From Flavobacteriaceae bacterium (GTDB lineage Bacteria > Bacteroidota > Bacteroidia > Flavobacteriales > Flavobacteriaceae), in contig JANSXN010000018.1 in the NCBI GenBank assembly GCA_024742935.1, forward strand, positions 1 to 40,546: a stretch of 40,546 bases of DNA, read 5' to 3'. The translations under genes were made by a program, and so were the position numbers. Each line of letters begins with the position of its first letter. Position 1 is the stretch's first letter. Below are positions 25,025 through 33,361 of the stretch, one piece after another. The notes beneath the pieces are model-generated. The model did not search any database, was not told where the DNA came from, and saw only the letters and a program-made list of their open reading frames with translations.

Positions 25025-25789
25025 ATGATGAATAGTAAGCCTAAACCAGCCTTTGCATCTGATGAGATTGTGCTCAGCATAGATACTTTGTTTAAAGCTT
25101 TTGGTGACAACAAAGTATTGAACGGCTTTAGTTTGCACTTGAAGAAAGGTGAAAACCTGGTATTGATGGGACGCTCGGGTTCAGGGAAGTCGGTTTTGAT
25201 AAAATGTCTGGTGGGTTTGATTAAGCCTGATAGCGGAACGATTGAAATTTCAGGAAACAATATTGCAGACCTGGAACAAAAGGAAATGGATGAACTGAGG
25301 ACCACCATTGGTTTTCTTTTTCAGGGAAGTGCCTTATATGATTCAATGACCGTAAGAGAAAATCTGGAGTTTCCCTTGCGAAGACATACCAAAAAGCTAT
25401 CGCAAAATGAGATTGAAGAATTGGTTTTTGATACCTTGGAAAGTGTGGGCTTAAAGCATACGGTTGATTTGATGCCAGCAGAACTCTCTGGAGGAATGCA
25501 ACGACGCATTGCATTGGCAAGGGCATTGATTTTAAAACCAAAAATCATCATTTATGACGAACCCACCACGGGTTTGGATCCCATCACCTCAAAGGAAATA
25601 ATTGAATTGATGAACAACATACAAGAACAATATCAAACTTCATCATTAATTATCACACACGATGTGGATTGTGCACGTGTGGTTTCAAACAGAATTATTT
25701 TATTGCTCGACGGTGTCAATTATGCCGAAGGGACTTTTGAAGAACTGTCCTCTTCAAAAGATGAAAAGATAAAAGCATTTTTTAAATAA
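25025..25789 (+). CDS. mlaF: MlaF-family ABC transporter ATP-binding protein
   Basis: Energises the MCE lipid transporter. 254 aa from the ATG at 25025 (a second ATG follows directly at 25028). Walker A GRSGSGKS (about 49-56), Q-loop FLFQGSALYDSMTV, signature LSGGMQRR, Walker B IIIYDEPT and the switch His in IITHDVD are intact. It starts 1 bp after the mlaE stop and ends 6 bp before the MCE gene. Confidence 0.95.
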   Translation: MMNSKPKPAFASDEIVLSIDTLFKAFGDNKVLNGFSLHLKKGENLVLMGRSGSGKSVLIKCLVGLIKPDSGTIEISGNNIADLEQKEMDELRTTIGFLFQGSALYDSMTVRENLEFPLRRHTKKLSQNEIEELVFDTLESVGLKHTVDLMPAELSGGMQRRIALARALILKPKIIIYDEPTTGLDPITSKEIIELMNNIQEQYQTSSLIITHDVDCARVVSNRIILLLDGVNYAEGTFEELSSSKDEKIKAFFK

Positions 25790-25795
25790 AAAGTT

Positions 25796-26782
25796 ATGAG
25801 TAACACAGCACAGAATTTCAGATTGGGCCTCTTTGTTTTTGCCGGGGTATTTATTTTTATTTTGGCGGTCTATTTTTTGGGCAACAGGCAAAACCTGTTT
25901 GGCGATAATGTTAGAATTAGTTCGGTTTTTAAAAATGTAAACGGACTTCAGATGGGAAACAACGTGCGTTTTGCCGGTGTTAATGTTGGGACTGTAAGAG
26001 GAATCACAATCCTGAATGATACCGCTATAAATGTCGATATGCTAATTAGTGAAAAAACGGCTCAACTTATTAAAAAAAATGCATTGGCTACCATCACTTC
26101 AGATGGACTTGTGGGCAGTATGATTGTTAATATAATCCCCAATGATATTTTCATAGAGGAACGAATCGAAACAGGTGACACCATTTCTTCAATTAGTAAA
26201 ATTGCTACTGCAGATATGCTCACCACATTAAACACAACCAATGAAAACGCAGCTTTGCTTACTCAGGATTTATTGAGAATAACAAATGCAATTAACAAAG
26301 GAGAAGGTGTTTTGGGGGCATTGATAAAAGATGAAGCATTGCTGGATGATGTTAAAAAAAGTCTCTCAAACCTGCAACAAACCACACAAACTGCCAAAAC
26401 TTCTATGTTTGAACTTAACAGGATTATTAAAGAGGTAAATTTTGATGATAATATTGCCGGCTTGCTTTTAAAAGATACCGTTTCTGTACGAAAATTGGCT
26501 ACGGTATTTGACAATCTTGAGACCTCGTCAAAAGAAATTGAGCAGTTAACCAAAAACCTAAATGCTTTTTCTGAGACTTTAAAAACAAATGAAGGCATAC
26601 TAAACTATGCACTTCACGATACAATTGCAGTGAAAAATCTGGATGCCACTTTAAAAAATGCTGAAGAGGCAAGTGAAAGGTTAAATGAAAATATGGAAGC
26701 TCTCAAACACAATTTCTTATTCAGGGGTTATTTCAGAAAACTGGAACGTCAGGAAGCAAGAGAAGAACGCCGACAAAATTAA
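25796..26782 (+). CDS. mlaD: MlaD-family MCE-domain lipid-binding protein
   Basis: A 328-aa periplasmic-facing protein with one N-terminal membrane anchor (about 9-28), then an MCE domain (about 37-115: FKNVNGLQMGNNVRFAGVNVGTV) and a long helical tail. MCE rings form the lipid tunnel of Mla systems. The helical tail (about 135-328) is longer than the E. coli MlaD tail and has a very charged end (KLERQEAREERRQN). No mlaB or mlaC homologue is in the window. Confidence 0.92.
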   Translation: MSNTAQNFRLGLFVFAGVFIFILAVYFLGNRQNLFGDNVRISSVFKNVNGLQMGNNVRFAGVNVGTVRGITILNDTAINVDMLISEKTAQLIKKNALATITSDGLVGSMIVNIIPNDIFIEERIETGDTISSISKIATADMLTTLNTTNENAALLTQDLLRITNAINKGEGVLGALIKDEALLDDVKKSLSNLQQTTQTAKTSMFELNRIIKEVNFDDNIAGLLLKDTVSVRKLATVFDNLETSSKEIEQLTKNLNAFSETLKTNEGILNYALHDTIAVKNLDATLKNAEEASERLNENMEALKHNFLFRGYFRKLERQEAREERRQN

Positions 26783-26788
26783 AATATC

Positions 26789-27295
26789 ATGAAAATAGAA
26801 CATTTGGATGAACGTGTCAATGAGTACAAAAATTCCATCAAAACTGTGGTGGAAAAACGACTGCTTTGGAAAAATACTACCAAAAAGCTCATTGTCAACA
26901 CACTTAAAAAAGCCGAAGTAAAATACCCAATTGGCTGGCAGGTGCAGGAACTCAACTGGATTCATAGCAACGAGGCCGTAAACATTACTTTTGATTCCTT
27001 CCCGCCGGAACTTATTGAGTTGACCAATCAATTACCCACCTATCAATTTTTACAGGGCTCATCACTGGTGTTCACTCTATTACACAATGGCGACGTAAGT
27101 ATTTTGATTTTGTTTGCCATTCCGGAACGCTCCATGCCCACTGAAGACGATTCAGAAGAATTAGGCTCTTATTCCCCCGAACAAATTACAGAAACACTTA
27201 TCACAGAAAAAATTGACAACTTCCTAAAAGAAGTCATCAAAAGAGATGTGCCTTTACCTCCCGGAAAAATGGGGTTTAGCAAGGAAAAGAATTAA
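26789..27295 (+). CDS. Conserved hypothetical protein linked to the MCE operon
   Basis: Not recognised. 168 aa, no signal peptide or membrane segment, starting 6 bp after mlaD and so very likely on the same transcript. The N-terminus (about 1-45) is strongly helical and basic, the middle is mixed alpha/beta (GWQVQELNWIHSNEAVNITFD; SSLVFTLLHNGDVSILILF), and a short acidic stretch (MPTEDDSEELG) precedes the C-terminal helix. It could be a cytosolic partner of the transporter, but this is only inferred from position. Confidence 0.7.
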   Translation: MKIEHLDERVNEYKNSIKTVVEKRLLWKNTTKKLIVNTLKKAEVKYPIGWQVQELNWIHSNEAVNITFDSFPPELIELTNQLPTYQFLQGSSLVFTLLHNGDVSILILFAIPERSMPTEDDSEELGSYSPEQITETLITEKIDNFLKEVIKRDVPLPPGKMGFSKEKN

Positions 27296-27320
27296 ATAAA
27301 AATATACTATTTAGAGTAGG

Positions 27321-27698
27321 TCAGCCTAAAAATAGCTCCTTCAGCTTTGCGAGCAGTATGACTTCCGATTTGTTTTTTCCGGCATAAGCTGCTGCGATTC
27401 CATCCGCTGTTTTCCATATAATGCTTTTAATTGTTTGTGAAAAAAGTTGATTGTTTTCAAAATAATATGCTTTAAATTCCTCAAAACAATCATTTGCATT
27501 TTTATTTGTGTCAATCAAGGAATTGAATTCACTGAAAATTAAATTTACATCTTTGTCACTAACCAATTCTGAAGATTTCAAATGCGTTTCTAAATTTGTT
27601 TTTAAAAATGCAACCTCTTCGGGTTTTACAGTTTGATCAATGGAAGCGATTGCAAAAAATAATTTAGCAAGATTGATATAAAATAAATTGTCAAACAT
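27321..27698 (-). CDS. Small helical protein, possibly TerB-like
   Basis: 125 aa, all-helical, no export signal. The start AKLFFAIASIDQTVKPEEVAFL (residues 11-32, in part) resembles the acidic helix-turn of TerB-like proteins, where a similar Asp/Glu cluster binds metal. Family membership is tentative. It is convergent with the MCE operon and 35 bp downstream of the WG-repeat gene. Confidence 0.55.
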   Translation of the reverse strand: MFDNLFYINLAKLFFAIASIDQTVKPEEVAFLKTNLETHLKSSELVSDKDVNLIFSEFNSLIDTNKNANDCFEEFKAYYFENNQLFSQTIKSIIWKTADGIAAAYAGKNKSEVILLAKLKELFLG

Positions 27699-27733
27699 AG
27701 ATTAGTCGGTTTAAGAATATTTAGTATAAAAAA

Positions 27734-28366
27734 TCAATCAATTTTTATGACTTCCCATTTACTTTCGGGAGTTTGAACTGCAATGAGGTTGGGCGCTAAA
27801 TCCTTTGCAACAATGGGAGGAGCTATTTTTAAACGTTCCTTTGACAATGAAACAGGAAACGGACCGCATAAATATTTTGATATGTGACCTGATGTATCAA
27901 TTAAAACCAAATCATAAAAATAGCTAACAACACGCTTACCTAAAGGCTTGTTTTCTCCCAGTACTTGCTCACTAAGCTTAAGAGCCAATGCATAGCCTTC
28001 TTTAAAATTTGATACATTTAAAAATTCTTGATTGACAACAATTTTTCCGGTTGGATCGATAAAGCCATAATAAGGAATTCCATCTTTCACTGTTTTTACA
28101 ACAGCTCTTTCTTCAATCATAAGTGGGTATGTTATAGAGGCTACTCCAAGATCAACAGCATTTGTTCGTGTTTCATTTGTAATCAAATCGTCTCTTAAAT
28201 CAAAAATCAGTTTACCGTTTTCATCGATAAAGCTCCATTGATTTTGAATTTTAACGGCTGCATAACCATCTTCCATGGGTGAAATAAAATCGGCATTTAT
28301 GACCGGTTGACCAAAAAATATAAGTGGCAGAAATAGCAAAATGAGTGTATTAAAAATTGTTTTCAT
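27734..28366 (-). CDS. Exported WG-repeat protein
   Basis: 210 aa with a clear signal peptide (MKTIFNTLILLFLPLIFFGQ). At least two WG/WD-like repeats are visible: GYAAVKIQNQWSFIDENGKL (about 34-53) and the GIPYYGFIDPTGKIVV block (about 95-110), each with the [YW]-G/S-F-I-[DN]-x-x-G-K pattern. Such proteins are periplasmic or surface scaffolds of unknown role. It is divergent from the universal stress genes. Confidence 0.75.
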   Translation of the reverse strand: MKTIFNTLILLFLPLIFFGQPVINADFISPMEDGYAAVKIQNQWSFIDENGKLIFDLRDDLITNETRTNAVDLGVASITYPLMIEERAVVKTVKDGIPYYGFIDPTGKIVVNQEFLNVSNFKEGYALALKLSEQVLGENKPLGKRVVSYFYDLVLIDTSGHISKYLCGPFPVSLSKERLKIAPPIVAKDLAPNLIAVQTPESKWEVIKID

Positions 28367-28440
28367 AACTTTATGTTTTTAGATTACTATTTAAAAGCAG
28401 TACGTATAGGGTAAAGGTAACTAAATAGTAAACAGTATTT

Positions 28441-28456
28441 TATGACAAATATCATA
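28441..28456. promoter_or_regulatory. Candidate CRP/FNR-type operator (distal)
   Basis: TATGACAAATATCATA has 5-bp inverted arms TATGA / TCATA. Its centre is 40 bp from the second palindrome, about four helical turns. Confidence 0.35.
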
Positions 28457-28482
28457 GCAATTTTTTACGATATTAAAAGAGG

Positions 28483-28494
28483 TGATAATAATCA
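28483..28494. promoter_or_regulatory. Candidate FNR/CRP-type operator (proximal)
   Basis: TGAT-AATA-ATCA is a perfect FNR-core palindrome. Counting from the TAATTTTG box, its centre falls near -41.5, the class II activator position. Confidence 0.45.
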
Positions 28495-28517
28495 TACTTA
28501 AAACAAACATTTAAGCT

Positions 28518-28525
28518 TAATTTTG
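28518..28525 (+). promoter_or_regulatory. -7 box for the universal stress operon
   Basis: TAATTTTG matches TAnnTTTG 19 nt before the ATG at 28544. No TTG exists at -33, consistent with a promoter that needs an activator. Confidence 0.45.
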
Positions 28526-28543
28526 AAGATATAAACCATCATA

Positions 28544-29392
28544 ATGAGAAAAATAGCAATTCCAACAGACTTATCAGAAAATGCTAAAAACGCCTTTGAA
28601 TATGCAATGGCATTGTTCAATGAGTCCTCCATTTTTTATATTTTACACGCATATGCAGAAGCTGTTTATCTACCCGAAACCCTTAGTTTACCTGACAATC
28701 AAGTTGAAATAAAAAAAAAGGAAGTAGCTGAAAATTGTGAAATTGAAATAAATAAACTCATTGATGAAATGAGAGAGAAGTTTCCGGAATCAAACCACCA
28801 ATTCAGGGTGTTGACAAATTGCGGTTATTTATTGAATGAGGTCAATCAACTTGTGAATAGTGAAAACATAGATGTATTGGTTATGGGAACCCGCGGAAAA
28901 ACCAATGACCGAAACCTAACATTTGGCAGCAATACACTTCAGGTATTAAAACAAGTTCAATGCCCTGTTTTATGTATTCCTGAAAATTATGCTTATAAAA
29001 CACCAAAAAAAATACTGTTCCCAACCAATTATATGGTTCCCTACCAAAAACGCGAATTAAAACTGGTTGATGAAATATGCAGTTACTATAATGCTGAAGT
29101 ACATGTACTCTATGTCTCAAATTTTGGATTGGTTTCAAAAAGGCAAAAAACAAATCAGGCATTTTTAAAAAACACATTAGATACAGACGCTATTAGTTTT
29201 CACCAAATTGAAGAGTCCAGTAAAACCAATATTTTTAATGAAACCATTGATAAAATGAAAATCGATCTTTTGGTTATGGTGAATTCAAGACGAACCTATT
29301 TGGAACATTTATTTACAATTTCAACCATTGACAAAGTGAGTTTAAAACCAAAAATTCCCTTTTTGATTTTACAAAACTTTAAAAGAAATTAA
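28544..29392 (+). CDS. Universal stress protein, two-domain (first of three)
   Basis: 282 aa; two UspA-type domains. The N-terminal domain has DLSENAKNAFEYA and the ATP-binding motif G-x2-G-9x-G-S as GTRGKTNDRNLTFGS (about 114-128). The second domain (from about 150) lacks that motif but keeps the fold, ending VNSRRTYLEHLF. Such proteins bind ATP and help survival under starvation or low oxygen. It is first in a run of three. Confidence 0.9.
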   Translation: MRKIAIPTDLSENAKNAFEYAMALFNESSIFYILHAYAEAVYLPETLSLPDNQVEIKKKEVAENCEIEINKLIDEMREKFPESNHQFRVLTNCGYLLNEVNQLVNSENIDVLVMGTRGKTNDRNLTFGSNTLQVLKQVQCPVLCIPENYAYKTPKKILFPTNYMVPYQKRELKLVDEICSYYNAEVHVLYVSNFGLVSKRQKTNQAFLKNTLDTDAISFHQIEESSKTNIFNETIDKMKIDLLVMVNSRRTYLEHLFTISTIDKVSLKPKIPFLILQNFKRN

Positions 29393-29405
29393 AACATCAA
29401 CAGTC

Positions 29406-30266
29406 ATGAAAAGAATAATTCTACCCTCAGATTTTTCAGAAAATGCATACAATGCCATTTCGTATGCACTACAATTGTTTAAAGATGAAAAATGCACTTT
29501 CTACTTACTAAACACATACACTCCTGTTTTGTATGATAGTGAGTATATGTATCACAACCCCACTGTATCTTTGGATGAAATTTATAGTTCTAACTCAAAA
29601 AAGGGCCTAAAAAGACTTGAAAAAAGAATCAATAAAGAGTTTAACAATCCAAAGCACCGGTTTGAAAAATTGTCTGTTTTCAACTTCCTAATTGACGAAA
29701 TCAATTTTCAAATTGAAGAAAAAAACATTGACCTAGTTGTTATGGGGACCAAAGGAGCAACCGGTGCACAGGAAATACTTTTTGGGACACAAACCATCCA
29801 TACCATAAAAAAATCTAAATGCCCTGTGCTGGCAATACCCTCAGATTATGAATTTAAATCATTGAAAAATATACTATTACCTTCAGATTTGAGTATTGGT
29901 TTTAGAGAAAATCAATTGGAAATACTTAAAAACATAGCTACAAAAAACAAGGCAAACATTCACATACTTCATGTGATGCAGGATGCTGAATTAAGTAAAA
30001 TTCAAAAAGATGGCAAAGCCACTTTGACAAACTATTTTAAGAACAATTCCATTAAATTTCATTTTCTGGGAGACCGAGACATTCAGGAAGCAATCAATGA
30101 ATTTCAAAAAGACCACAAAGTAGATATGCTTTCAATGATTAATAACAAGCATTCCTTTTTTGAAAATCTGTTTTTTAAACCTGTTGTTCATAAAATTGGG
30201 TTTCACGTAAAAGTGCCTTTTCTGGTTGTTCCATCAGGAAAATATAGTGGTAGTGGTATATTGTAA
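29406..30266 (+). CDS. Universal stress protein, two-domain (second of three)
   Basis: 286 aa. LPSDFSENAYNAISYA opens domain 1; GTKGATGAQEILFGT (about 114-128) is the nucleotide-binding motif. Domain 2 is degenerate, ending INNKHSFFENLFFKPVVH. It starts 13 bp after the first gene. The three paralogues share order and motifs but are well diverged, so the duplication is old. Confidence 0.9.
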   Translation: MKRIILPSDFSENAYNAISYALQLFKDEKCTFYLLNTYTPVLYDSEYMYHNPTVSLDEIYSSNSKKGLKRLEKRINKEFNNPKHRFEKLSVFNFLIDEINFQIEEKNIDLVVMGTKGATGAQEILFGTQTIHTIKKSKCPVLAIPSDYEFKSLKNILLPSDLSIGFRENQLEILKNIATKNKANIHILHVMQDAELSKIQKDGKATLTNYFKNNSIKFHFLGDRDIQEAINEFQKDHKVDMLSMINNKHSFFENLFFKPVVHKIGFHVKVPFLVVPSGKYSGSGIL

Positions 30267-30285
30267 CTCAAAAAAGTAGAACACA

Positions 30286-31137
30286 ATGAAAACAATCTTA
30301 TTTCCAACAGACTTTTCAGAGAATGCCCTCAACGCCATAAGATATGGATTGGAACTTTACAAAAATGTGCCTTCCCAATTCATTTTACTTCATGCTTATG
30401 ATGTCAACAATTATGTTGAGGGAAGTGCTTTTGAAGCAACCCCTATAGAGTCAAAGTTGGAGGATTCCAAAAAACAATCTGATAAGAAATTAAAGGAACT
30501 CAAAAACAATCTGGAGGCACAAAATAAAAACCCACAACACCTATTTGAAGTAATTTCAAAAAATTATACTTTAATAGATGCAATCAATGATCAACTCGAC
30601 AAAAAAGATATAGAAGTTATCATTATTGGTACCCAAGGAAATACCACCAAATATGAACTTGATTATGGAAGCCATACAATTGCTATTTTGGAAAATATCA
30701 AGAATTGTCCCATCATGGCAGTTCCCAGGAATGAACGGTTTACCGGGTTAAAAGAGATTGTGCTTGCAAATGGCTACAATACAGGCTTTGAAGCAAGAGA
30801 TTTTAATTATTTAATTGATCTATCAAAATCAAATAAGTCACCCATAAGAGTTCTTCATATTTCAGAAACCGGCGGTTTAAATCAATCTCAAGAAGAAAAA
30901 AAAGAATCGTTAAAAACCATTTTGATTGCTACTGAGACAAGTTTTCATATGCTTGAACACGTTTCGGTTCCTGTAGGGATATATTGCTTTAGTGAAAGCA
31001 GAAATAGTGACATGATTTCCTTTGTTAATAAAAAATATACATTTATTGAAAAGTTACTTTTCAAACCATTGTATAAAAATTTAGGTAATTATGCTAAAAT
31101 TCCTGTTTTAGTTTTACACAAAACTACTGATGATTAA
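30286..31137 (+). CDS. Universal stress protein, two-domain (third of three)
   Basis: 283 aa. FPTDFSENALNAIRYG opens domain 1; GTQGNTTKYELDYGS (about 114-128) is the ATP motif. The second domain is degenerate, ending VNKKYTFIEKLLFKPLYK, much like the second paralogue. It starts 19 bp after the previous gene and is followed after 30 bp by the ATP-cone protein. Confidence 0.9.
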   Translation: MKTILFPTDFSENALNAIRYGLELYKNVPSQFILLHAYDVNNYVEGSAFEATPIESKLEDSKKQSDKKLKELKNNLEAQNKNPQHLFEVISKNYTLIDAINDQLDKKDIEVIIIGTQGNTTKYELDYGSHTIAILENIKNCPIMAVPRNERFTGLKEIVLANGYNTGFEARDFNYLIDLSKSNKSPIRVLHISETGGLNQSQEEKKESLKTILIATETSFHMLEHVSVPVGIYCFSESRNSDMISFVNKKYTFIEKLLFKPLYKNLGNYAKIPVLVLHKTTDD

Positions 31138-31167
31138 TAATAGACACATTATTTAAATTCCATAGCT

Positions 31168-32004
31168 ATGGAAACTAAAAAGAAAATTATACAAATCACC
31201 AAAAAATCGGGTGAAGTAGCAGATTTTTCAACACAAAAAGTTGAAGAATCCCTAAGAAGAGCCGGTGCAGATCAAAGTACAATCAACACGATTGTCTCTG
31301 TTGTAAAAAAAGAACTTTATGAAGGCATCACAACCACAGAAATATACAACAGAGCTTTCAATCTTCTAAAGAAGAAAAACTCCTTTATCGCTTCACGCTA
31401 CAAACTCAAAAAAGCCATTTATGAACTAGGTCCCACAGGGTTTCCCTTTGAACGGTTTGTTGCAGCAATTTTTAAACATTCTGGTTTTAAAACCGAAGTC
31501 AGCAAAATTATTCCCGGAAAATGTGTCACTCATGAAGTAGATGTTGTTGCTGTTAAAGACGAAAAAACACTTATAATGGAATGTAAATTTCACGGTTCTG
31601 AAGGCAAAAAAACAGATGTAAAAGTCCCACTTTACATTGATTCCCGATTCAGAGATATTAAAAACTTAAATGCGTCTTTTAAATTTAACGAAGGTTGGGT
31701 CGTTACAAATACAGTCTTTACTGAGGACGCGGAAGTTTATGCAAAATGTACAGGACTGCATTTATTAAGCTGGAATTTGCCACCACAAAATGCATTGAGG
31801 GATCGCATCGATCACACGGGCTTATACCCCATTACTGTATCTACATTACTTAGCTCACGCGAAAAACAATTTCTCCTAAGCCGTGATGTTGTCTTGTGCA
31901 AAGAACTTATTAACGACAAATTTTATCTGGATCATCTAGGCGTTTCTGAAAACAGACAAAAGCGTATTCTAAAAGAAATGGAAGCTTTGTGTAAGGGTTT
32001 TTAA
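31168..32004 (+). CDS. ATP-cone domain fused to PD-(D/E)XK (Mrr-like) nuclease
   Basis: 278 aa. Residues about 5-92 form an ATP cone (IQITKKSGEVADFSTQKVEES, in part), the nucleotide-sensing fold of ribonucleotide reductase and NrdR. From about 95 comes an Mrr-type restriction-endonuclease fold: GFPFERFVAAIFKHSGF, then EVDVVAVKDEKTLIMECKFHG, in part, giving Asp...Glu-x-Lys as the catalytic set. It lies 30 bp after the third Usp gene. The nuclease target is unknown; ATP/dATP control is inferred. Similar ATP-cone/nuclease proteins are known near Usp genes in Bacteroidota. Confidence 0.8.
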   Translation: METKKKIIQITKKSGEVADFSTQKVEESLRRAGADQSTINTIVSVVKKELYEGITTTEIYNRAFNLLKKKNSFIASRYKLKKAIYELGPTGFPFERFVAAIFKHSGFKTEVSKIIPGKCVTHEVDVVAVKDEKTLIMECKFHGSEGKKTDVKVPLYIDSRFRDIKNLNASFKFNEGWVVTNTVFTEDAEVYAKCTGLHLLSWNLPPQNALRDRIDHTGLYPITVSTLLSSREKQFLLSRDVVLCKELINDKFYLDHLGVSENRQKRILKEMEALCKGF

Positions 32005-32011
32005 ATTTGCG

Positions 32012-33325
32012 TTAGTTTACCAATCTTATTTTTTCTTGCCTTCCGTTTACATATCGAAAACCTTGATCTCCATAAAAGCCGGCTTCCTCAAGCATGATTC
32101 TTATGTCTTTATTCCATTCTTTTATAAAAACGGTTGTATTGAGTTCAATGGCATAAACGGTATTTCTGTATAAAGGATAATCTCCTGAACCGGGTACACC
32201 ACCCTGAGCATCCCACATACCAATGGTGGGGCCCGCAGAATGGCCATACGTTCCTAATGGATGTGTATAAATTGAAGGACGCAAGCCAGCTTCTTTAGCT
32301 TCAGAAAGCGATTTTAATAAAATTTGGTTTCCGGTTTTGCCCTCTTCAAAGTTTGCAGTGAAAATATCCTGTACTTGATTTCCTTTTTTAAAGGCCTCGT
32401 TTAAAAAGTCTGGCACTTCTCTTTCTCCGGGAAGGGGCACATAAGAATGCTGCTGGCAATCAGTATTTAAACCCAAATATTTAATCCCCACATCACAATG
32501 CAACAAGTCGCCGGCTTGAATTACCTGATCTTCATACCCGGAAGAAAAAGCCGCTATATGATTCTGCAGGGGTTCTTCTTTACGTTGAAAATTTACACTG
32601 GGTTGAAACCAGGTATCCAGACCCAAATCGGTGATTTTTTGACGCATCCACCAAACCACATCTTCAGTAGTTGTTTTACCGGGTGTGATTACCTTCAGTG
32701 AAAACGCTTCATCAATGATATCATGAGTTATTTTAACGAGGGTTTCATAATAGGCCATCTCTTTTGCTGTGCGGGTTTCTATCCAAGATATTGCCAGATT
32801 TTCTGCAGAGACTACTTTGTTTTTTTCGCTTTGCGGAAGCACATTCATAAACGCTTCATAATCTGTTTTTACAATTCCATCTGCAATGCCTTCATGGGTT
32901 GAAAAATTAAGACCAATTTTTTCAGGATTACGTTCAGTTATGATTTCCACAAGACGCTCCCATTGATTGGGTTGAGTTTCAGGATTCCAGGCAGATACAA
33001 TATTTTTACCCACATCATACCGCGCTACAGCAAGTTTTTCGATACTGTTTGTTGCTTTGTTTCGATAAAAAACCAGTATGGTTCGTCTTCTTGCGTTAAG
33101 CCAGGTTGCAGGTAACATAGTTCGCATCACCGGATCCTCATTGTATTCTCTCGAAATCACAACCCACATATCAATTTCGGATTTATCCATCAATGAAGGC
33201 AAAAGGTTATCAAACCGATCTGCAAGAATTTCATCTTGTATGCTGGCACGCTCTCTCTCAGAGAGAATTTGAGCTTGTGAGTGGTGAAATAAAAAAAGTA
33301 AGCTTAGTATGTAAAAAACTTTCAT
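32012..33325 (-). CDS. Exported M24-family metallopeptidase (Xaa-Pro aminopeptidase-like)
   Basis: 437 aa with signal peptide (MKVFYILSLLFLFHHSQAQ). The pita-bread domain has metal ligands in LLHCDVGIKYLGLNTDCQ (two Asp), the His in THPLGTYGHSAGP, the Glu in YAIELNTT and the Glu in MLEEAGFY, so the active site is complete. Expected to remove N-terminal residues before proline in the periplasm. It is convergent with the ATP-cone gene (7 bp apart) and separate from menE upstream. Confidence 0.92.
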   Translation of the reverse strand: MKVFYILSLLFLFHHSQAQILSERERASIQDEILADRFDNLLPSLMDKSEIDMWVVISREYNEDPVMRTMLPATWLNARRRTILVFYRNKATNSIEKLAVARYDVGKNIVSAWNPETQPNQWERLVEIITERNPEKIGLNFSTHEGIADGIVKTDYEAFMNVLPQSEKNKVVSAENLAISWIETRTAKEMAYYETLVKITHDIIDEAFSLKVITPGKTTTEDVVWWMRQKITDLGLDTWFQPSVNFQRKEEPLQNHIAAFSSGYEDQVIQAGDLLHCDVGIKYLGLNTDCQQHSYVPLPGEREVPDFLNEAFKKGNQVQDIFTANFEEGKTGNQILLKSLSEAKEAGLRPSIYTHPLGTYGHSAGPTIGMWDAQGGVPGSGDYPLYRNTVYAIELNTTVFIKEWNKDIRIMLEEAGFYGDQGFRYVNGRQEKIRLVN

Positions 33326-33361
33326 TGGTTTGAATTTTAATTGATTGTTATAACAATAAAA

